DNA from: Bacteroides sp.
GTDB taxonomy: Bacteria > Bacteroidota > Bacteroidia > Bacteroidales > Bacteroidaceae
Assembly: GCA_017471925.1 (NCBI GenBank)
Contig: JAFURM010000003.1
Span: forward strand, 1 to 64,000
Length of the DNA stretch: 64,000 nucleotides
Direction: 5' to 3'
The position numbers and the translations under genes were made by a program. The notes under the pieces were generated by a model. That model was not told the origin of the DNA and searched no databases. It saw only the letters and a program-made list of their open reading frames with translations. Shown piece by piece: positions 9,199 to 18,276 of the stretch. Within the stretch, counting starts at the first letter, position 1, and every line of letters starts with the position of its first letter.

Positions 9199-9824
9199 TA
9201 TCGCTTGTCGTTCTTCTCCCGGGTGTAGTGGCAGACAATCTGACCGAGACCGGTGCAGAGGACAAGGATGCCGATGCAGGCCAGGCTGAACTCACCGCCT
9301 ATGGCATACAGGAATATGGAGAGTCCTATGCCCAGGAAGATGTTCTTGATGCCGCGCTCGCGTAAGTTCGGCTGCTCTATCTCTTTGAAAAGCCCGTTGG
9401 GCAAGGGTTGGCCTGCGGCCAATGCCTGTTCGGCAAGGCGGTATTTGGCTTTCCGGTTCTTATGCCTGAAATAGAAGATGGTGAAGATGATGATGGCCGG
9501 CAGACCGAAGGTAAAGATGATGGCCACGATGGGAATAAGCATGGCTAACGTGCCGGCGTTGATGGCCGATTCCAAAAGTTTGAGGTCTGTTTCAATGGGT
9601 TCCGCATTGTCATAATCCTGGGGATAGGTGGGCACGTCCTGTCCGGAATAGGTGGTGATGCTCAGGGTGTCGGTCACTTTTTGGCCGTTTACGACGGTGT
9701 CATGCACTTCAATGACCCGTGTCGTATTGCTTGCTGCATCATAGACGTTTACTGTTCTGTCTTGTCCTGACAGCCAACCGCAGCACGTCAGGGTGATGGC
9801 CAGGGCGATGATGGTTCGTTTCAT
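9198..9824 (-). CDS. Membrane protein of DUF6249 type, first gene of the sigma operon
   Basis: A 208-residue protein with a signal peptide (MKRTIIALAITLTCCGWLSG), a threonine-rich periplasmic part of about 75 residues, two close membrane segments (about 90-125, IPIVAIIFTFGLPAIIIF), a cytoplasmic lysine/arginine loop, and two further C-terminal segments. This fits the DUF6249 family of unknown function. It overlaps the sigma gene by one base. A sensor or regulator for the sigma factor is my inference from the operon only. Confidence 0.72.
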   Translation of the reverse strand: MKRTIIALAITLTCCGWLSGQDRTVNVYDAASNTTRVIEVHDTVVNGQKVTDTLSITTYSGQDVPTYPQDYDNAEPIETDLKLLESAINAGTLAMLIPIVAIIFTFGLPAIIIFTIFYFRHKNRKAKYRLAEQALAAGQPLPNGLFKEIEQPNLRERGIKNIFLGIGLSIFLYAIGGEFSLACIGILVLCTGLGQIVCHYTREKNDKR

Positions 9825-9946
9825 ATCTTTGCTTGTTTTTAATTTATGATTCGGTGTTCCTTTTATGCATTAGACGCGACAACGTGCCTAATAGGTTGCA
9901 AAGAGACGATTTTTTTTTGAAAAACTTCTGTTCTGCGGCCGAAAAG

Positions 9947-9976
9947 TTTGACTTTCGGCTTTTTTCTCTATCTTTG
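9947..9976 (+). promoter_or_regulatory. Consensus Bacteroides promoter for the rRNA methyltransferase gene
   Basis: TTTG at 9947-9950, 18 bases, then TATCTTTG at 9969-9976. The ATG at 10007 follows 30 bases later, which fixes the start well inside the longer open frame. Confidence 0.7.
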
Positions 9977-10006
9977 CCCCCATTATCTTTTTTTGAAACA
10001 AGAGAA

Positions 10007-11473
10007 ATGGACTTACCTGATTCGTTTTTGGCCGATATGTCAGCCCTGCTGGGTGAAGCAGAAAGTGCCGATCTGTTCGCGGCTTTGCAAGAGAAGCCAT
10101 TGACTTCAGTCCGTCTGAATCGGTTGAAGTGTCCTCCTCCGACAATGCTGGAGGAACAGATGCGTGTACCTTGGTGCGAATCGGGCTATTATGTCGGGCT
10201 ACGTCCCGTCTTCACCTTTGACCCTCTTTTCCATGCCGGCTGTTACTATGTGCAGGAGGCCTCTTCCATGTTTGTTGCACACGTCGTGAAGCATTATGTC
10301 ACAGCACCGGTCGTAACCCTTGACCTTTGTGCGGCCCCCGGTGGTAAGTCCACCTTGCTGCGTTCTCTCTTGCCCGAAGGCTCTCTTCTGGTGGCCAACG
10401 AGGTGGTGCGCAATCGTGCGCAGGTGTTGGTGGAGAATATGACGAAGTGGGGACATCCCGACGTGGTGGTGACCAACAGTGACCCGGAGGCTTTCCATTC
10501 ACTGCCAGCCTTCTTTGATGTTGTGCTGACCGATGCCCCTTGCTCGGGCGAGGGAATGTTCCGTAAGGAACCAGCGGCTGTAGAGGAGTGGAGCCCGGAG
10601 AATGTGAAGCAGTGCCAGGAGCGTCAGCGGCGCATCATGACCGATGTGTGGCCCTCGCTGAAGCCGGGAGGGCTGCTGATATATAGTACGTGTACCTATA
10701 ATATAAAGGAAAATGAGGAGAATGTCCGATGGATGTGCAGTGAGCTGGGGGCAGAACCACTCCCGGTGCCTGAGGTGAATCCGGCATGGAGGATTACCGG
10801 CAGCCTGTTGCCGCCTTCTGAGGATATGGCCATGTCAGGAGCAGGAGAGGGACTTCCCGTCTATCGCTTCTTGCCTCACAAGACACAGGGAGAGGGATTC
10901 TTCCTGGCTGTGTTACGCAAACCATTGGGAGAGGAGATGCATCCGACTTTGAACGAGGGGCTTCCGGCTGTCTCCCGAAAAGGTAAGCGGGAGAAGATGG
11001 TACGTCGTGCGGAGAGTCCGTTGTCGCAGGAGCAACTTCGACAGACCAAGACGTGGGTGAAGAACGCAGAGCAGTATGACTGGACATTTGCCGGAAATCG
11101 TTTGTCGCTCTTCCCTTCGGCCTATAGCGGACAGTTGCAGACTTTGCAATCTGCCTTGCAGGTGTTGCAGGCCGGTGTGACTGTTGCCGAGGCTAAAGGA
11201 CGTGACTTTGTCCCTGCACATGCCTTAGCCATGAGTACGGTACTCTCCCGTGACTCCTTCCCGTCAGTGGAAACCGATTATGCACAGGCCGTGGCCTATC
11301 TGCGGAAGGAAGCCATCATCTTGTCCGATGCACCTCGTGGCATCCTGTTGCTGACCTATAAGGGAGTGCCTTTGGGCTTTGTCAAGAATGTGGGTAATCG
11401 CGCCAATAACCTCTATCCGCAAGAGTGGCGCATAAGGAGCGGACACGTACAGCCGGAGGTGAACATCTTGTAG
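10007..11473 (+). CDS. rRNA (cytosine-C5)-methyltransferase, NOL1/NOP2/Sun family (RsmF-like)
   Basis: A 488-residue SAM-dependent methyltransferase. Motifs: LDLCAAPGGKSTLL (SAM binding), VVLTDAPCSGEGMFRK (catalytic motif with Cys after Pro) and IYSTCTYNIKENEENV (the second Cys used in product release). The C-terminal part (GNRLSLFPSAYSG ... VPLGFVKNVGNRANN) resembles the RNA-binding tail of the RsmF/YebU group, which methylates 16S rRNA. The exact target base cannot be told. The start is set by the promoter at 9947-9976. Confidence 0.9.
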   Translation: MDLPDSFLADMSALLGEAESADLFAALQEKPLTSVRLNRLKCPPPTMLEEQMRVPWCESGYYVGLRPVFTFDPLFHAGCYYVQEASSMFVAHVVKHYVTAPVVTLDLCAAPGGKSTLLRSLLPEGSLLVANEVVRNRAQVLVENMTKWGHPDVVVTNSDPEAFHSLPAFFDVVLTDAPCSGEGMFRKEPAAVEEWSPENVKQCQERQRRIMTDVWPSLKPGGLLIYSTCTYNIKENEENVRWMCSELGAEPLPVPEVNPAWRITGSLLPPSEDMAMSGAGEGLPVYRFLPHKTQGEGFFLAVLRKPLGEEMHPTLNEGLPAVSRKGKREKMVRRAESPLSQEQLRQTKTWVKNAEQYDWTFAGNRLSLFPSAYSGQLQTLQSALQVLQAGVTVAEAKGRDFVPAHALAMSTVLSRDSFPSVETDYAQAVAYLRKEAIILSDAPRGILLLTYKGVPLGFVKNVGNRANNLYPQEWRIRSGHVQPEVNIL

Positions 11474-11497
11474 AACTTCGGGCGAAGAGATAAAAAG

Positions 11498-11586
11498 AGC
11501 ACGAATTGCGCAGTAAGACTTGGGGGGTTAGGTGAGCATGAAAAGAACCCTTGTCTTTACTTTTGCAGTTCGTGCTTGCTTTTTTA
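11498..11586. terminator. Candidate bidirectional terminator between convergent genes
   Basis: AGCACGAATTGC (11498-11509) pairs with GCAGTTCGTGCT (11565-11576) with one G-U pair. A run of six T follows at about 11581-11586. The loop is long (about 55 bases) and may hold inner structure. It lies between the stops of the methyltransferase (+) and the TolC-like gene (-). Confidence 0.5.
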
Positions 11587-11596
11587 TAGGCTTATG

Positions 11597-12826
11597 CTAT
11601 AGTCTGCTTTTATAAATCTGTGCCATGGCTTTGTGGTATTGGTTTTCCAACTGTAACAGATTAGTCTGACTCTGGTAAACCACGGAAACCTCTACGAAAT
11701 ATTCTATCAGACTGATTTGTCCGCCATCCAATGCTTTCTTCAGCAGGGTCAGGTCTTGTTGTTGGCCCAGAGTCTGCTGATACTCCAGAATGGAGTTGTG
11801 CAGGTTGCGTGCTTCTTCATAACGTTGCCACAGGGCTGAGGCTGTTTGCAGCGTGGCATTCTCTTTCTGATAGTCGATATTGGCTGCTTGTGCCTTGGCA
11901 ATCTTTACCTTGTGGCGGTTCTCAAACAGGGGGAAGGAAAAGCCTACTACCACACCATTCAGCGGATGTCCGTCCTCCGTGTTGCGTCGGTATCCCAACT
12001 CCAGGTTGGGCAACCATCCCTGTTTGCTGGCCGAAATTTGCTTGCGTGCGGCATCACTCTCGTTACGGAATGATTGCAGGGTTGCATCTGCTGCCAACAG
12101 TTCATCACACAACTGGGCGAACTCGGTGGGGAAGGGCACGGCCGGATAGTCTGTCAATCCCAGGTTGGCTGCTGTGGGAAGGTCTCCTTGTGGAGAGGGA
12201 CGTCCTTGACCCAGGTATTGGTTGCCGTTCAGGACGGTCAGCTCTTTCAGCTTGTTGGTCAGTGTAGTCTGATTCATGCGGGCTTCCGTCCGTACATTCA
12301 ACAACTCCAGGTTGATTTTGTTTGTCTCCAGCACGCTGGCATCTCCGGTCTCCAACCGTTTGGCATAGCTGCTTGCCAGTTCCTCGGCATTCTTCAGGCG
12401 GGCATCAAGTAGCGTCTGCTGGCGCTGCAGCATGATGATGTCCAGGCATAGCTCCTTGGCTTGCAGCAGTATCTGCTGGCGCAGGGCAGCAGCCTGTGCA
12501 TCGAGTGCTGTGTTTCTCATGCGGTTCATCTTGTTGCGTGTGGCATAGATGGTGGGAAACTCAAAACTCTGTGCAATGACCAGCTCGCCTACGGTGATGT
12601 TGCTGTCGTCCGAATCCCACAAGTGGGCATAGGAGAGTGTCGGATTGGGCAGGTTGTTCTCGGCTTTGTTGGCAAGCTTTTGTGAAGCGATGAGCTGGCT
12701 GTTGGCCAGGAGCTCCTTGTTGTTCTGCTCAATCTGTTGCAATACGGCGTCAATGCCGCTTGTCTGCGCTTGGCTTCTCCCGGCCAGGGCCAGGAGAAGG
12801 GTGGCGAATATCATTAGTTGCTTCAT
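11597..12826 (-). CDS. TolC-family outer membrane efflux protein of metal RND system
   Basis: A 409-residue protein with a signal peptide (MKQLMIFATLLLALAGRSQA) and two repeats of long amphipathic helices typical of the outer membrane factor fold, for example LLANSQLIASQKLANKAE and a matching late LLKKALDGGQISLIEYF block. It should form the trimeric channel for the RND pump encoded just before it. Start and pump stop overlap in ATGA (12823-12826). It is somewhat shorter than enterobacterial CusC, as is usual in Bacteroides metal operons. Confidence 0.88.
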   Translation of the reverse strand: MKQLMIFATLLLALAGRSQAQTSGIDAVLQQIEQNNKELLANSQLIASQKLANKAENNLPNPTLSYAHLWDSDDSNITVGELVIAQSFEFPTIYATRNKMNRMRNTALDAQAAALRQQILLQAKELCLDIIMLQRQQTLLDARLKNAEELASSYAKRLETGDASVLETNKINLELLNVRTEARMNQTTLTNKLKELTVLNGNQYLGQGRPSPQGDLPTAANLGLTDYPAVPFPTEFAQLCDELLAADATLQSFRNESDAARKQISASKQGWLPNLELGYRRNTEDGHPLNGVVVGFSFPLFENRHKVKIAKAQAANIDYQKENATLQTASALWQRYEEARNLHNSILEYQQTLGQQQDLTLLKKALDGGQISLIEYFVEVSVVYQSQTNLLQLENQYHKAMAQIYKSRL

Positions 12827-15800
12827 TTCTCTTTATTCATTAATAGGTAAACAATGGGAATGATGAATCCGTTGAGGAATGTAGAGGTCAGCAATCCGCC
12901 CAGGATAACCTTGGCCATCGGACTTTGGATTTCATTGCCGGGAAGGTCTCCTCCCAATGCCAAGGGGATAAGGGCCAGGGCTGAAGTCAGTGCCGTCATC
13001 AGGATGGGGTTCAGACGGTCCAGTGAACCATGAATGACACTCTCGCGCAGCGAGTAGCCCTCTTCCATCTGCAGCATCTTGTAATGACTGATGAGCAACA
13101 TGCCGTTTCGGGTAGCGATACCGAAGAGTGAGATGAATCCGATGATGGCAGGAATGCTTACCTCTCCGGTGGTGAATAGCAGCACAAAGACACCGCCAAT
13201 CAATGCCAACGGCAGGTTGATGAGGATGATGGCGCTTTCCAATACACTCTTGAACTCATGATAGAGCAGCAGGAAGATGATGACGATGGACATCAGGGAG
13301 GTCAGCAACAGGATGCGGCTGGCAGCCTGCTCGCTTTCGAACTGTCCGCCATACTCCACGTGGTAGCCTTCGGGCAGTGTGATGGTTTCGTCAATGCGCT
13401 CCTGAATGTCGTTCACAACGCTGCGAAGGTCACGGTCGGCAATGTTGGCCGAGATGACAATCTTGCGCTTCACATTTTCGCGGCTGATGGTATTGGGACC
13501 CATGGCAGAACGTACTTCGGCTACATAACTGAGAGGAATCTTCTGTCCGTCACCGGTGTCAATCATCAGGTCCTCTATCTTCTGGGCAGCATCGCGCTGG
13601 CTCTCCTGGATGCGTACGGTCAGCGGGAAGCTCTTGCCCTTTTCATAAACCAGGGAGACAGCCTCGCCTGCCAGGCAGACATTGACGAACTCGGAAAACT
13701 CAGGCAGGGATATGCCATAGCGGGCCAGCATTTCACGCTTGGGCGCGATGACCATCTGCGGACGCTCAATCTGTTGCTCCACGGTCAGGTCGGCGATGCC
13801 GGAAATATCCTGGATGTTCTTCTTGATTTCATTGCCCAGCATGAACATGCGGTTCAGGTCGTCGCCGAACAGCTTGATGGCGATGTTGGCCTTGGTGCCC
13901 GACAGCATGGCGTCAATGCGATGGCTGATGGGCTGTCCGATTTCCACGTTGGCTCCTACAATGCTGTTCAGCTTTTCGCGTACCTCGGCCACCAGCTCGC
14001 TGCGTGAGCGGTCTTTCAGTTCAAAGGGGGCTTCAATCTCTGAAGTATTCACGCCCAAGGCATGTTCGTCCAGCTCAGCACGTCCGGTCTTGCGGGCTAC
14101 CGTCTGTATCTCAGGAATGGTGAGAAGCAACTCTTCGGCACGTTGCCCGATTTTGTCACTTTCTTCCAAGGAGATGCCGGGCAGGGAAGAGATGTTGATG
14201 GTGAATGAACCTTCGTTGAAGGGCGGGAGGAAGGAGCGTCCCAGGGTGAAGAAGAGTCCCAGCGCCAGGACAAAGAGCCCGATGGTGCCACCCAGTACCG
14301 CTTTCTTGTGATCCAGTACATAGTTCAGGGCCTTGCCATACCACTCTTTCATCTTCCGGGCCACAGCTGAGTCGCTGCTTTCGCTCTTCTTCTTCTCCAC
14401 ATCCTTGCCCAGCATATATGAACAGAGCACGGGAGTGACGGTCAGGGCTACCACAGTGGAAGCAACCAATGCCGTGATGAAGGCAATGCCCAGAGGCACC
14501 AGCATGCGTCCTTCCATACCGCTCAGGAAGAAGAGGGGGACAAAGCTGACCACGATAATCAGGGTGGAGTTCAGGATGGGCATACGCACCTCCTTGGAGG
14601 CATTGAACACCACTTCCAGGGTGGAGAGGCGTTCTGCAGCGGGTTTCAGCTTGTTTTCATGCAGACGCTTGTAGACATTCTCCACATCCACAATGGCATC
14701 GTCCACTAACGAACCGATGGCAATGGCCATACCGCCCAGGCTCATGGTGTTGATGCTGAATCCCATGTAGTGCAGAGAGAGCAGGGAGGCAATCAGGGCC
14801 AGCGGCAGGGTGACCAGTGAGATGACGGTGGTGCGCACATTGGCCAGGAAGAGGAACAGCACGATGACCACAAAGATACCGCCCTCAATCAAGGACTTCT
14901 GTACGTTGCCGATGGAGCTTTCGATGAAGCGGCTTTGACGGAAAATGTCGGTAGAAACCTTCACGTCTGCCGGCAGGTTCTTCTGTAAATCCTGCAACGC
15001 TGCTTCCAACTTGGTGGTCAGGTCCAGCGTGCTTGTATTGGGCTGCTTGGTCACGGTCAGCAGGACAGCCTGCTTGCCTCGCTCCGAGGCAGTGCCGAGC
15101 TTGGGCGTCTGGGCTGTAATCTTTACGTCGGCAATGTCTTCCAGCAGAATGGGGGCACCGGTCGCGCCTCCACTGCGCACCACACCTTTGCCGATGAGCT
15201 TGGCCTGGTCGGTGGAGAGCAGGCCGCGCACAATGTATTCGTTGCCATATTCATAGACCACACCACCGTTGGCATTCAGGTTCATGCCGCGTGTGGCAGT
15301 CATCACTTCGTCCAGGCTGATGCCATAGTGACGCATGCGTTCGGGGTCGAGGGCTATCTGATATTCCTTGATGTCTCCACCCAGTACGGCCACCTGAGCC
15401 ACGCCACCCGTAGAGAGCAGGCGTGGACGAATAGTCCAGTCGGCAATGGTGCGCAGGTCGAGCATGGAGGTAGAGTCTGCAGTCAGGCCCACGATGAGCA
15501 TCTCGCCGAGAATGGATGATTGGGGACCCAATGTGGGCTTTCCTGCATTCTCAGGAAGTTCTTCGGCTGCAATGGCCAGTTTCTCGCTGACGATTTGTCG
15601 GGCCAGATAGATATCCGTGTCCCAGTCAAATTCTACCCATACGACGGAAAAACTGTGTGTAGACGAGGAGCGCACACGGCGTACGCCTGTAGCTCCGTTG
15701 ACAGCTGTTTCAATGGGGAAGGTGACCAGCTGCTCCACCTCTTCGGCTGCCATGCCGTTGGCTTCGGTCATGACCACTACGGTCGGGGCAGTCAGGTCGG

Positions 15801-15918
15801 GAAACACATCCACCTCTGTGTGCATGGCGGTATAGGTGCCGCCAATGAGCAGCAGTACCGATGCAACCAGTACCAGAATGCGGTTGTGCAGAGAAAAGTG
15901 TATAATCTTGTTCAACAT
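12823..15918 (-). CDS. CusA/CzcA-family heavy metal efflux RND transporter
   Basis: A 1031-residue inner-membrane pump of normal RND length, with 12 expected membrane helices and two large periplasmic loops. The TM4 motif GGMAIAIGSLVDDAIVDVEN resembles the CusA-like class (CusA has GAMVDAAIVMIEN) more than drug pumps, and it keeps the proton-relay acidic residues. It exports metal ions using the proton gradient, together with the adaptor and channel of the same operon. The metal is uncertain: copper/silver from the CusA resemblance, zinc/cobalt/cadmium from the His-rich adaptor. Confidence 0.93.
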   Translation of the reverse strand: MLNKIIHFSLHNRILVLVASVLLLIGGTYTAMHTEVDVFPDLTAPTVVVMTEANGMAAEEVEQLVTFPIETAVNGATGVRRVRSSSTHSFSVVWVEFDWDTDIYLARQIVSEKLAIAAEELPENAGKPTLGPQSSILGEMLIVGLTADSTSMLDLRTIADWTIRPRLLSTGGVAQVAVLGGDIKEYQIALDPERMRHYGISLDEVMTATRGMNLNANGGVVYEYGNEYIVRGLLSTDQAKLIGKGVVRSGGATGAPILLEDIADVKITAQTPKLGTASERGKQAVLLTVTKQPNTSTLDLTTKLEAALQDLQKNLPADVKVSTDIFRQSRFIESSIGNVQKSLIEGGIFVVIVLFLFLANVRTTVISLVTLPLALIASLLSLHYMGFSINTMSLGGMAIAIGSLVDDAIVDVENVYKRLHENKLKPAAERLSTLEVVFNASKEVRMPILNSTLIIVVSFVPLFFLSGMEGRMLVPLGIAFITALVASTVVALTVTPVLCSYMLGKDVEKKKSESSDSAVARKMKEWYGKALNYVLDHKKAVLGGTIGLFVLALGLFFTLGRSFLPPFNEGSFTINISSLPGISLEESDKIGQRAEELLLTIPEIQTVARKTGRAELDEHALGVNTSEIEAPFELKDRSRSELVAEVREKLNSIVGANVEIGQPISHRIDAMLSGTKANIAIKLFGDDLNRMFMLGNEIKKNIQDISGIADLTVEQQIERPQMVIAPKREMLARYGISLPEFSEFVNVCLAGEAVSLVYEKGKSFPLTVRIQESQRDAAQKIEDLMIDTGDGQKIPLSYVAEVRSAMGPNTISRENVKRKIVISANIADRDLRSVVNDIQERIDETITLPEGYHVEYGGQFESEQAASRILLLTSLMSIVIIFLLLYHEFKSVLESAIILINLPLALIGGVFVLLFTTGEVSIPAIIGFISLFGIATRNGMLLISHYKMLQMEEGYSLRESVIHGSLDRLNPILMTALTSALALIPLALGGDLPGNEIQSPMAKVILGGLLTSTFLNGFIIPIVYLLMNKEK

Positions 15919-15939
15919 AATTCGGTCATCTGATGGGGA

Positions 15940-17250
15940 TTAGTGTTCATGACTATGTGCCGGTATGGCATTGGTGGCTCCGGCCAGCTTCACCTGATAG
16001 GCTCCTTGGGTAACGATGCGGTCGCCGGCCTGTACGCCCGAGAGAATCTGTACGCTTTGGCCATTGTCGGCTCCCACGGTCACCAGTTGCTTCATGTAGC
16101 CTTCGGCATCTACCTGACGATAGACGAAGAAGCTGCCCTGCTCTTCGGTCAGTGCGCCGTGGGGCAGTGAAATGACGTTCTCCAATGTGCTGGAAAGCAG
16201 ATAGACCTCTACGAATGAGCCGGGGATTACCTCTCCCTTGTTGTCGAACTCGAAGGTGACGGGCACGTAGTAGCCGTTGTCGCCGGTGGATTTGCCGTAA
16301 GTCAGCAGACGGCCGTTCAGGTTCTTCAACTCATACACCTTATTATTATAGGGGGTGCAGAAGTTGGCCGAGCTGATGGTGTGCAAATAGGTGTAGTATT
16401 TCTCGGACACATCGGCACGCAGGAAGAGTTTGCGGTTTTGGGTGACACTGAGCAGCGGTTGGCCCACCTCCACATAGTCGCCTTCTTTCACCAGGAGGTT
16501 CTTGATGTAGCCGCTGATGGGGGCGGTGACGGCTTGTCCGTTGGCCGAATGGTTCTTGGCTACGGCCTCATAGCTGATGCGTGCATTCTCATAAGCCTGT
16601 TCGGCCTGGGCGAATTCTTTCTTGGAAACGATTTGGCTCTCCACCAGGGCTTTCATGCGCTCATATTCTTTCTTGGATATCTCGTAGGCGATGCGGGCCT
16701 TCTGTATGGGGTCGCCGTCTGCCATGTGGCGGGCCGAGAGATTGACGAGGGGAGTACCTTGGCTGACGCTCATGCCTTCGACCACTTTCCCACAGAAGGA
16801 AACCACGCCGGCTACTGTAGCTACGGCAACGCTCTCGTCGCCTTGGGCAGCCAATACCTGGCCACTCACCTTGATGACCTGATGGAAGGTGCCCGGCTGT
16901 ATGGTGCTGACGGCTACGCCTGCAGCCTGAGCCTTGGCCGGAGTCAGGATTATCTCGTCACTGCCGTGCTCTTCGCCGCCGGTGCCGTGGTCATGGTTGT
17001 GTATGGCAGGGTTTTCATGGGCATGGTCGTGCCCTTCTGCTTCATGGTTGTGGGTGTCATGATTGTGGGTGTCATGGTTGTGACCTTCGTGCGAGTGGTC
17101 ATGTCCTTCGTGCGAGTGGTCATGTCCTTCGTGCGAGTGGTCATGTACAGCTGTTTCGTGATTATGTCCTTCGTGGCTGTCGCCGGACTTTCCGGTGCAG
17201 GAGCCCAATAGGAATAGTCCCATGACTCCCATGAAATATACTTTCTTCAT
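15940..17250 (-). CDS. Efflux RND periplasmic adaptor lipoprotein with His-rich N-terminus
   Basis: A 436-residue membrane fusion protein. A lipobox (LFLLGSC, Cys about 18) is followed by about 60 residues dominated by His, Asp, Glu and Gly in a repeated heptad DHSHEGH, likely a metal-binding tail. Then come a lipoyl/hairpin region (GVVSFCGKVVEGMSVSQGTP, long helices at about 180-235) and beta-barrel domains. It would hand periplasmic metal to the pump and join pump to channel. Its gene starts 22 bases before the pump start. The heptad coding repeats are 21 bases long and nearly identical. Confidence 0.92.
   Translation of the reverse strand: MKKVYFMGVMGLFLLGSCTGKSGDSHEGHNHETAVHDHSHEGHDHSHEGHDHSHEGHNHDTHNHDTHNHEAEGHDHAHENPAIHNHDHGTGGEEHGSDEIILTPAKAQAAGVAVSTIQPGTFHQVIKVSGQVLAAQGDESVAVATVAGVVSFCGKVVEGMSVSQGTPLVNLSARHMADGDPIQKARIAYEISKKEYERMKALVESQIVSKKEFAQAEQAYENARISYEAVAKNHSANGQAVTAPISGYIKNLLVKEGDYVEVGQPLLSVTQNRKLFLRADVSEKYYTYLHTISSANFCTPYNNKVYELKNLNGRLLTYGKSTGDNGYYVPVTFEFDNKGEVIPGSFVEVYLLSSTLENVISLPHGALTEEQGSFFVYRQVDAEGYMKQLVTVGADNGQSVQILSGVQAGDRIVTQGAYQVKLAGATNAIPAHSHEH
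17086..17148 (-). repeat. 21-bp in-frame tandem repeat coding DHSHEGH
   Basis: Copies begin at 17086, 17107 and 17128 with a spacing of exactly 21 bases and almost no differences. They encode consecutive His-rich heptads in the adaptor protein. Related but diverged units continue to the left. The array could change length by slippage without breaking the frame. Confidence 0.85.
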
Positions 17251-17351
17251 AATAGTGGGTTTGCTAAGGGGGTAAATAAATACGTTGATACGCGGATGAA
17301 GAGCCGGCCTATAGGCGGAGAGGCTCTCCGGTGCGTGTAGGGGGAGGAGGG

Positions 17352-17774
17352 TCAGGCAAGCAGCGAGGGAGGCGCACGAAGGCCTGCGGCACGTGTGATG
17401 AACGTGCCGTGAAGCGATTCTATGTAAACGAATCTGTTGTTCTTGCCTGAACTTTCGGATAGGAACAGGTCGAGTAGCGGCTCAATATATAATATATAAG
17501 GTATATATTGAGGCATCTGTTCGAAAGTGTAGTCGTCGGAGCAGGGTGTCTGTTGCACGAAGTAGTTCGTCAGGCAGCCGGTGTTGCAGCAGCAGTGGTC
17601 GTTGCCTGCGGGCTGCTCTTCGGGTTGTGACTGATGATGGTGGGCACAACAGTCGGCGGTGATGTCATTCTTCATGCACATCAGTCCGTCCTGATGGTGG
17701 TGATGAGGCAATACGGGTACAATCAGCATGACGATGCTGACCAGAATCAGGAAGTATGCGATGTACCTTTTCAT
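17352..17774 (-). CDS. His/Cys-rich small envelope protein leading the metal efflux operon (DUF6769-like)
   Basis: A 140-residue protein with one N-terminal hydrophobic segment (IAYFLILVSIVMLIVPVLP) followed at once by HHHHQDG and then CCAHHH, CCCNTGC clusters. It ends APPSLLA. The His and Cys clusters suggest periplasmic metal binding. Such proteins (DUF6769 type) are common ahead of CusB/CusA operons in Bacteroides; their role is not shown, and metal buffering or delivery to the adaptor is an inference. It is the first gene after the promoter at 17800-17831. Confidence 0.75.
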   Translation of the reverse strand: MKRYIAYFLILVSIVMLIVPVLPHHHHQDGLMCMKNDITADCCAHHHQSQPEEQPAGNDHCCCNTGCLTNYFVQQTPCSDDYTFEQMPQYIPYILYIEPLLDLFLSESSGKNNRFVYIESLHGTFITRAAGLRAPPSLLA

Positions 17775-17799
17775 TTCTTAATCCTCATTTCTTTGGGGA

Positions 17800-17831
17800 C
17801 AAAGATAGGGGTTAATGATTTAATAACCAAA
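17800..17831 (-). promoter_or_regulatory. Consensus promoter for the metal efflux operon
   Basis: On the minus strand TTTG (17828-17831), 20 bases, then TATCTTTG (17800-17807). The first gene starts 26 bases downstream at 17774. It overlaps a divergent promoter region for the receiver gene, so a regulator bound here could affect both. Confidence 0.68.
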
Positions 17832-17840
17832 TAAAATTTA

Positions 17841-17848
17841 TATCTTTG
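17841..17848 (+). promoter_or_regulatory. Bacteroides -7 element for the receiver-domain gene
   Basis: TATCTTTG on the plus strand, 29 bases before the ATG at 17878. The matching -33 element is weak. Confidence 0.55.
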
Positions 17849-17877
17849 TAGCCGAAAAATTAAAAAACTGAAAGTTT

Positions 17878-18276
17878 ATGGCCGTTTTAGGAGAACAAAT
17901 GCAACGTCCTTTGGTGCTTGTGGCCGAAGATGATGACTGCAACTTCAAGTTGATAAAGGCTATCGTGAGCCAAAAGTGCGAACTGCTGTGGGCCAAGAAT
18001 GGCCGGGAGTTGCTTGAACTTTATCGGGAGAACAAGGAGCGGGCCGATGCTGTCCTGTTGGACATCCGGATGCCGGTTATGGACGGTTTCGAGGCCGTCA
18101 AGGCGTTGCGTGATGCAGGGGCCACCCTGCCCGTCATCATGCAGACGGCTTATGCCTTCAACAGTGACCGGGAGCGTGCTATGGCTAATGGAGCCACTGA
18201 GGTGCTGGTGAAGCCGCTCACGGTCGGCGTGTTGCGCAACTGCCTGAAGTCCTATTTCCCGCAGCTCAGTTGGTAG
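17878..18276 (+). CDS. Stand-alone response regulator receiver domain
   Basis: A 132-residue CheY-like protein with no output domain. The acidic pocket is VAEDDD, the phospho-acceptor is Asp62 in VLLDIRMPVMDGF, the switch Thr is Thr90 (IMQTAYAF), and the conserved Lys is Lys112 (VLVKPLTV). All key residues are present. No histidine kinase is nearby. In Bacteroides such domains often pair with hybrid kinases elsewhere. Its 3' end overlaps the convergent lipoprotein gene by 11 bases. Confidence 0.9.
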   Translation: MAVLGEQMQRPLVLVAEDDDCNFKLIKAIVSQKCELLWAKNGRELLELYRENKERADAVLLDIRMPVMDGFEAVKALRDAGATLPVIMQTAYAFNSDRERAMANGATEVLVKPLTVGVLRNCLKSYFPQLSW

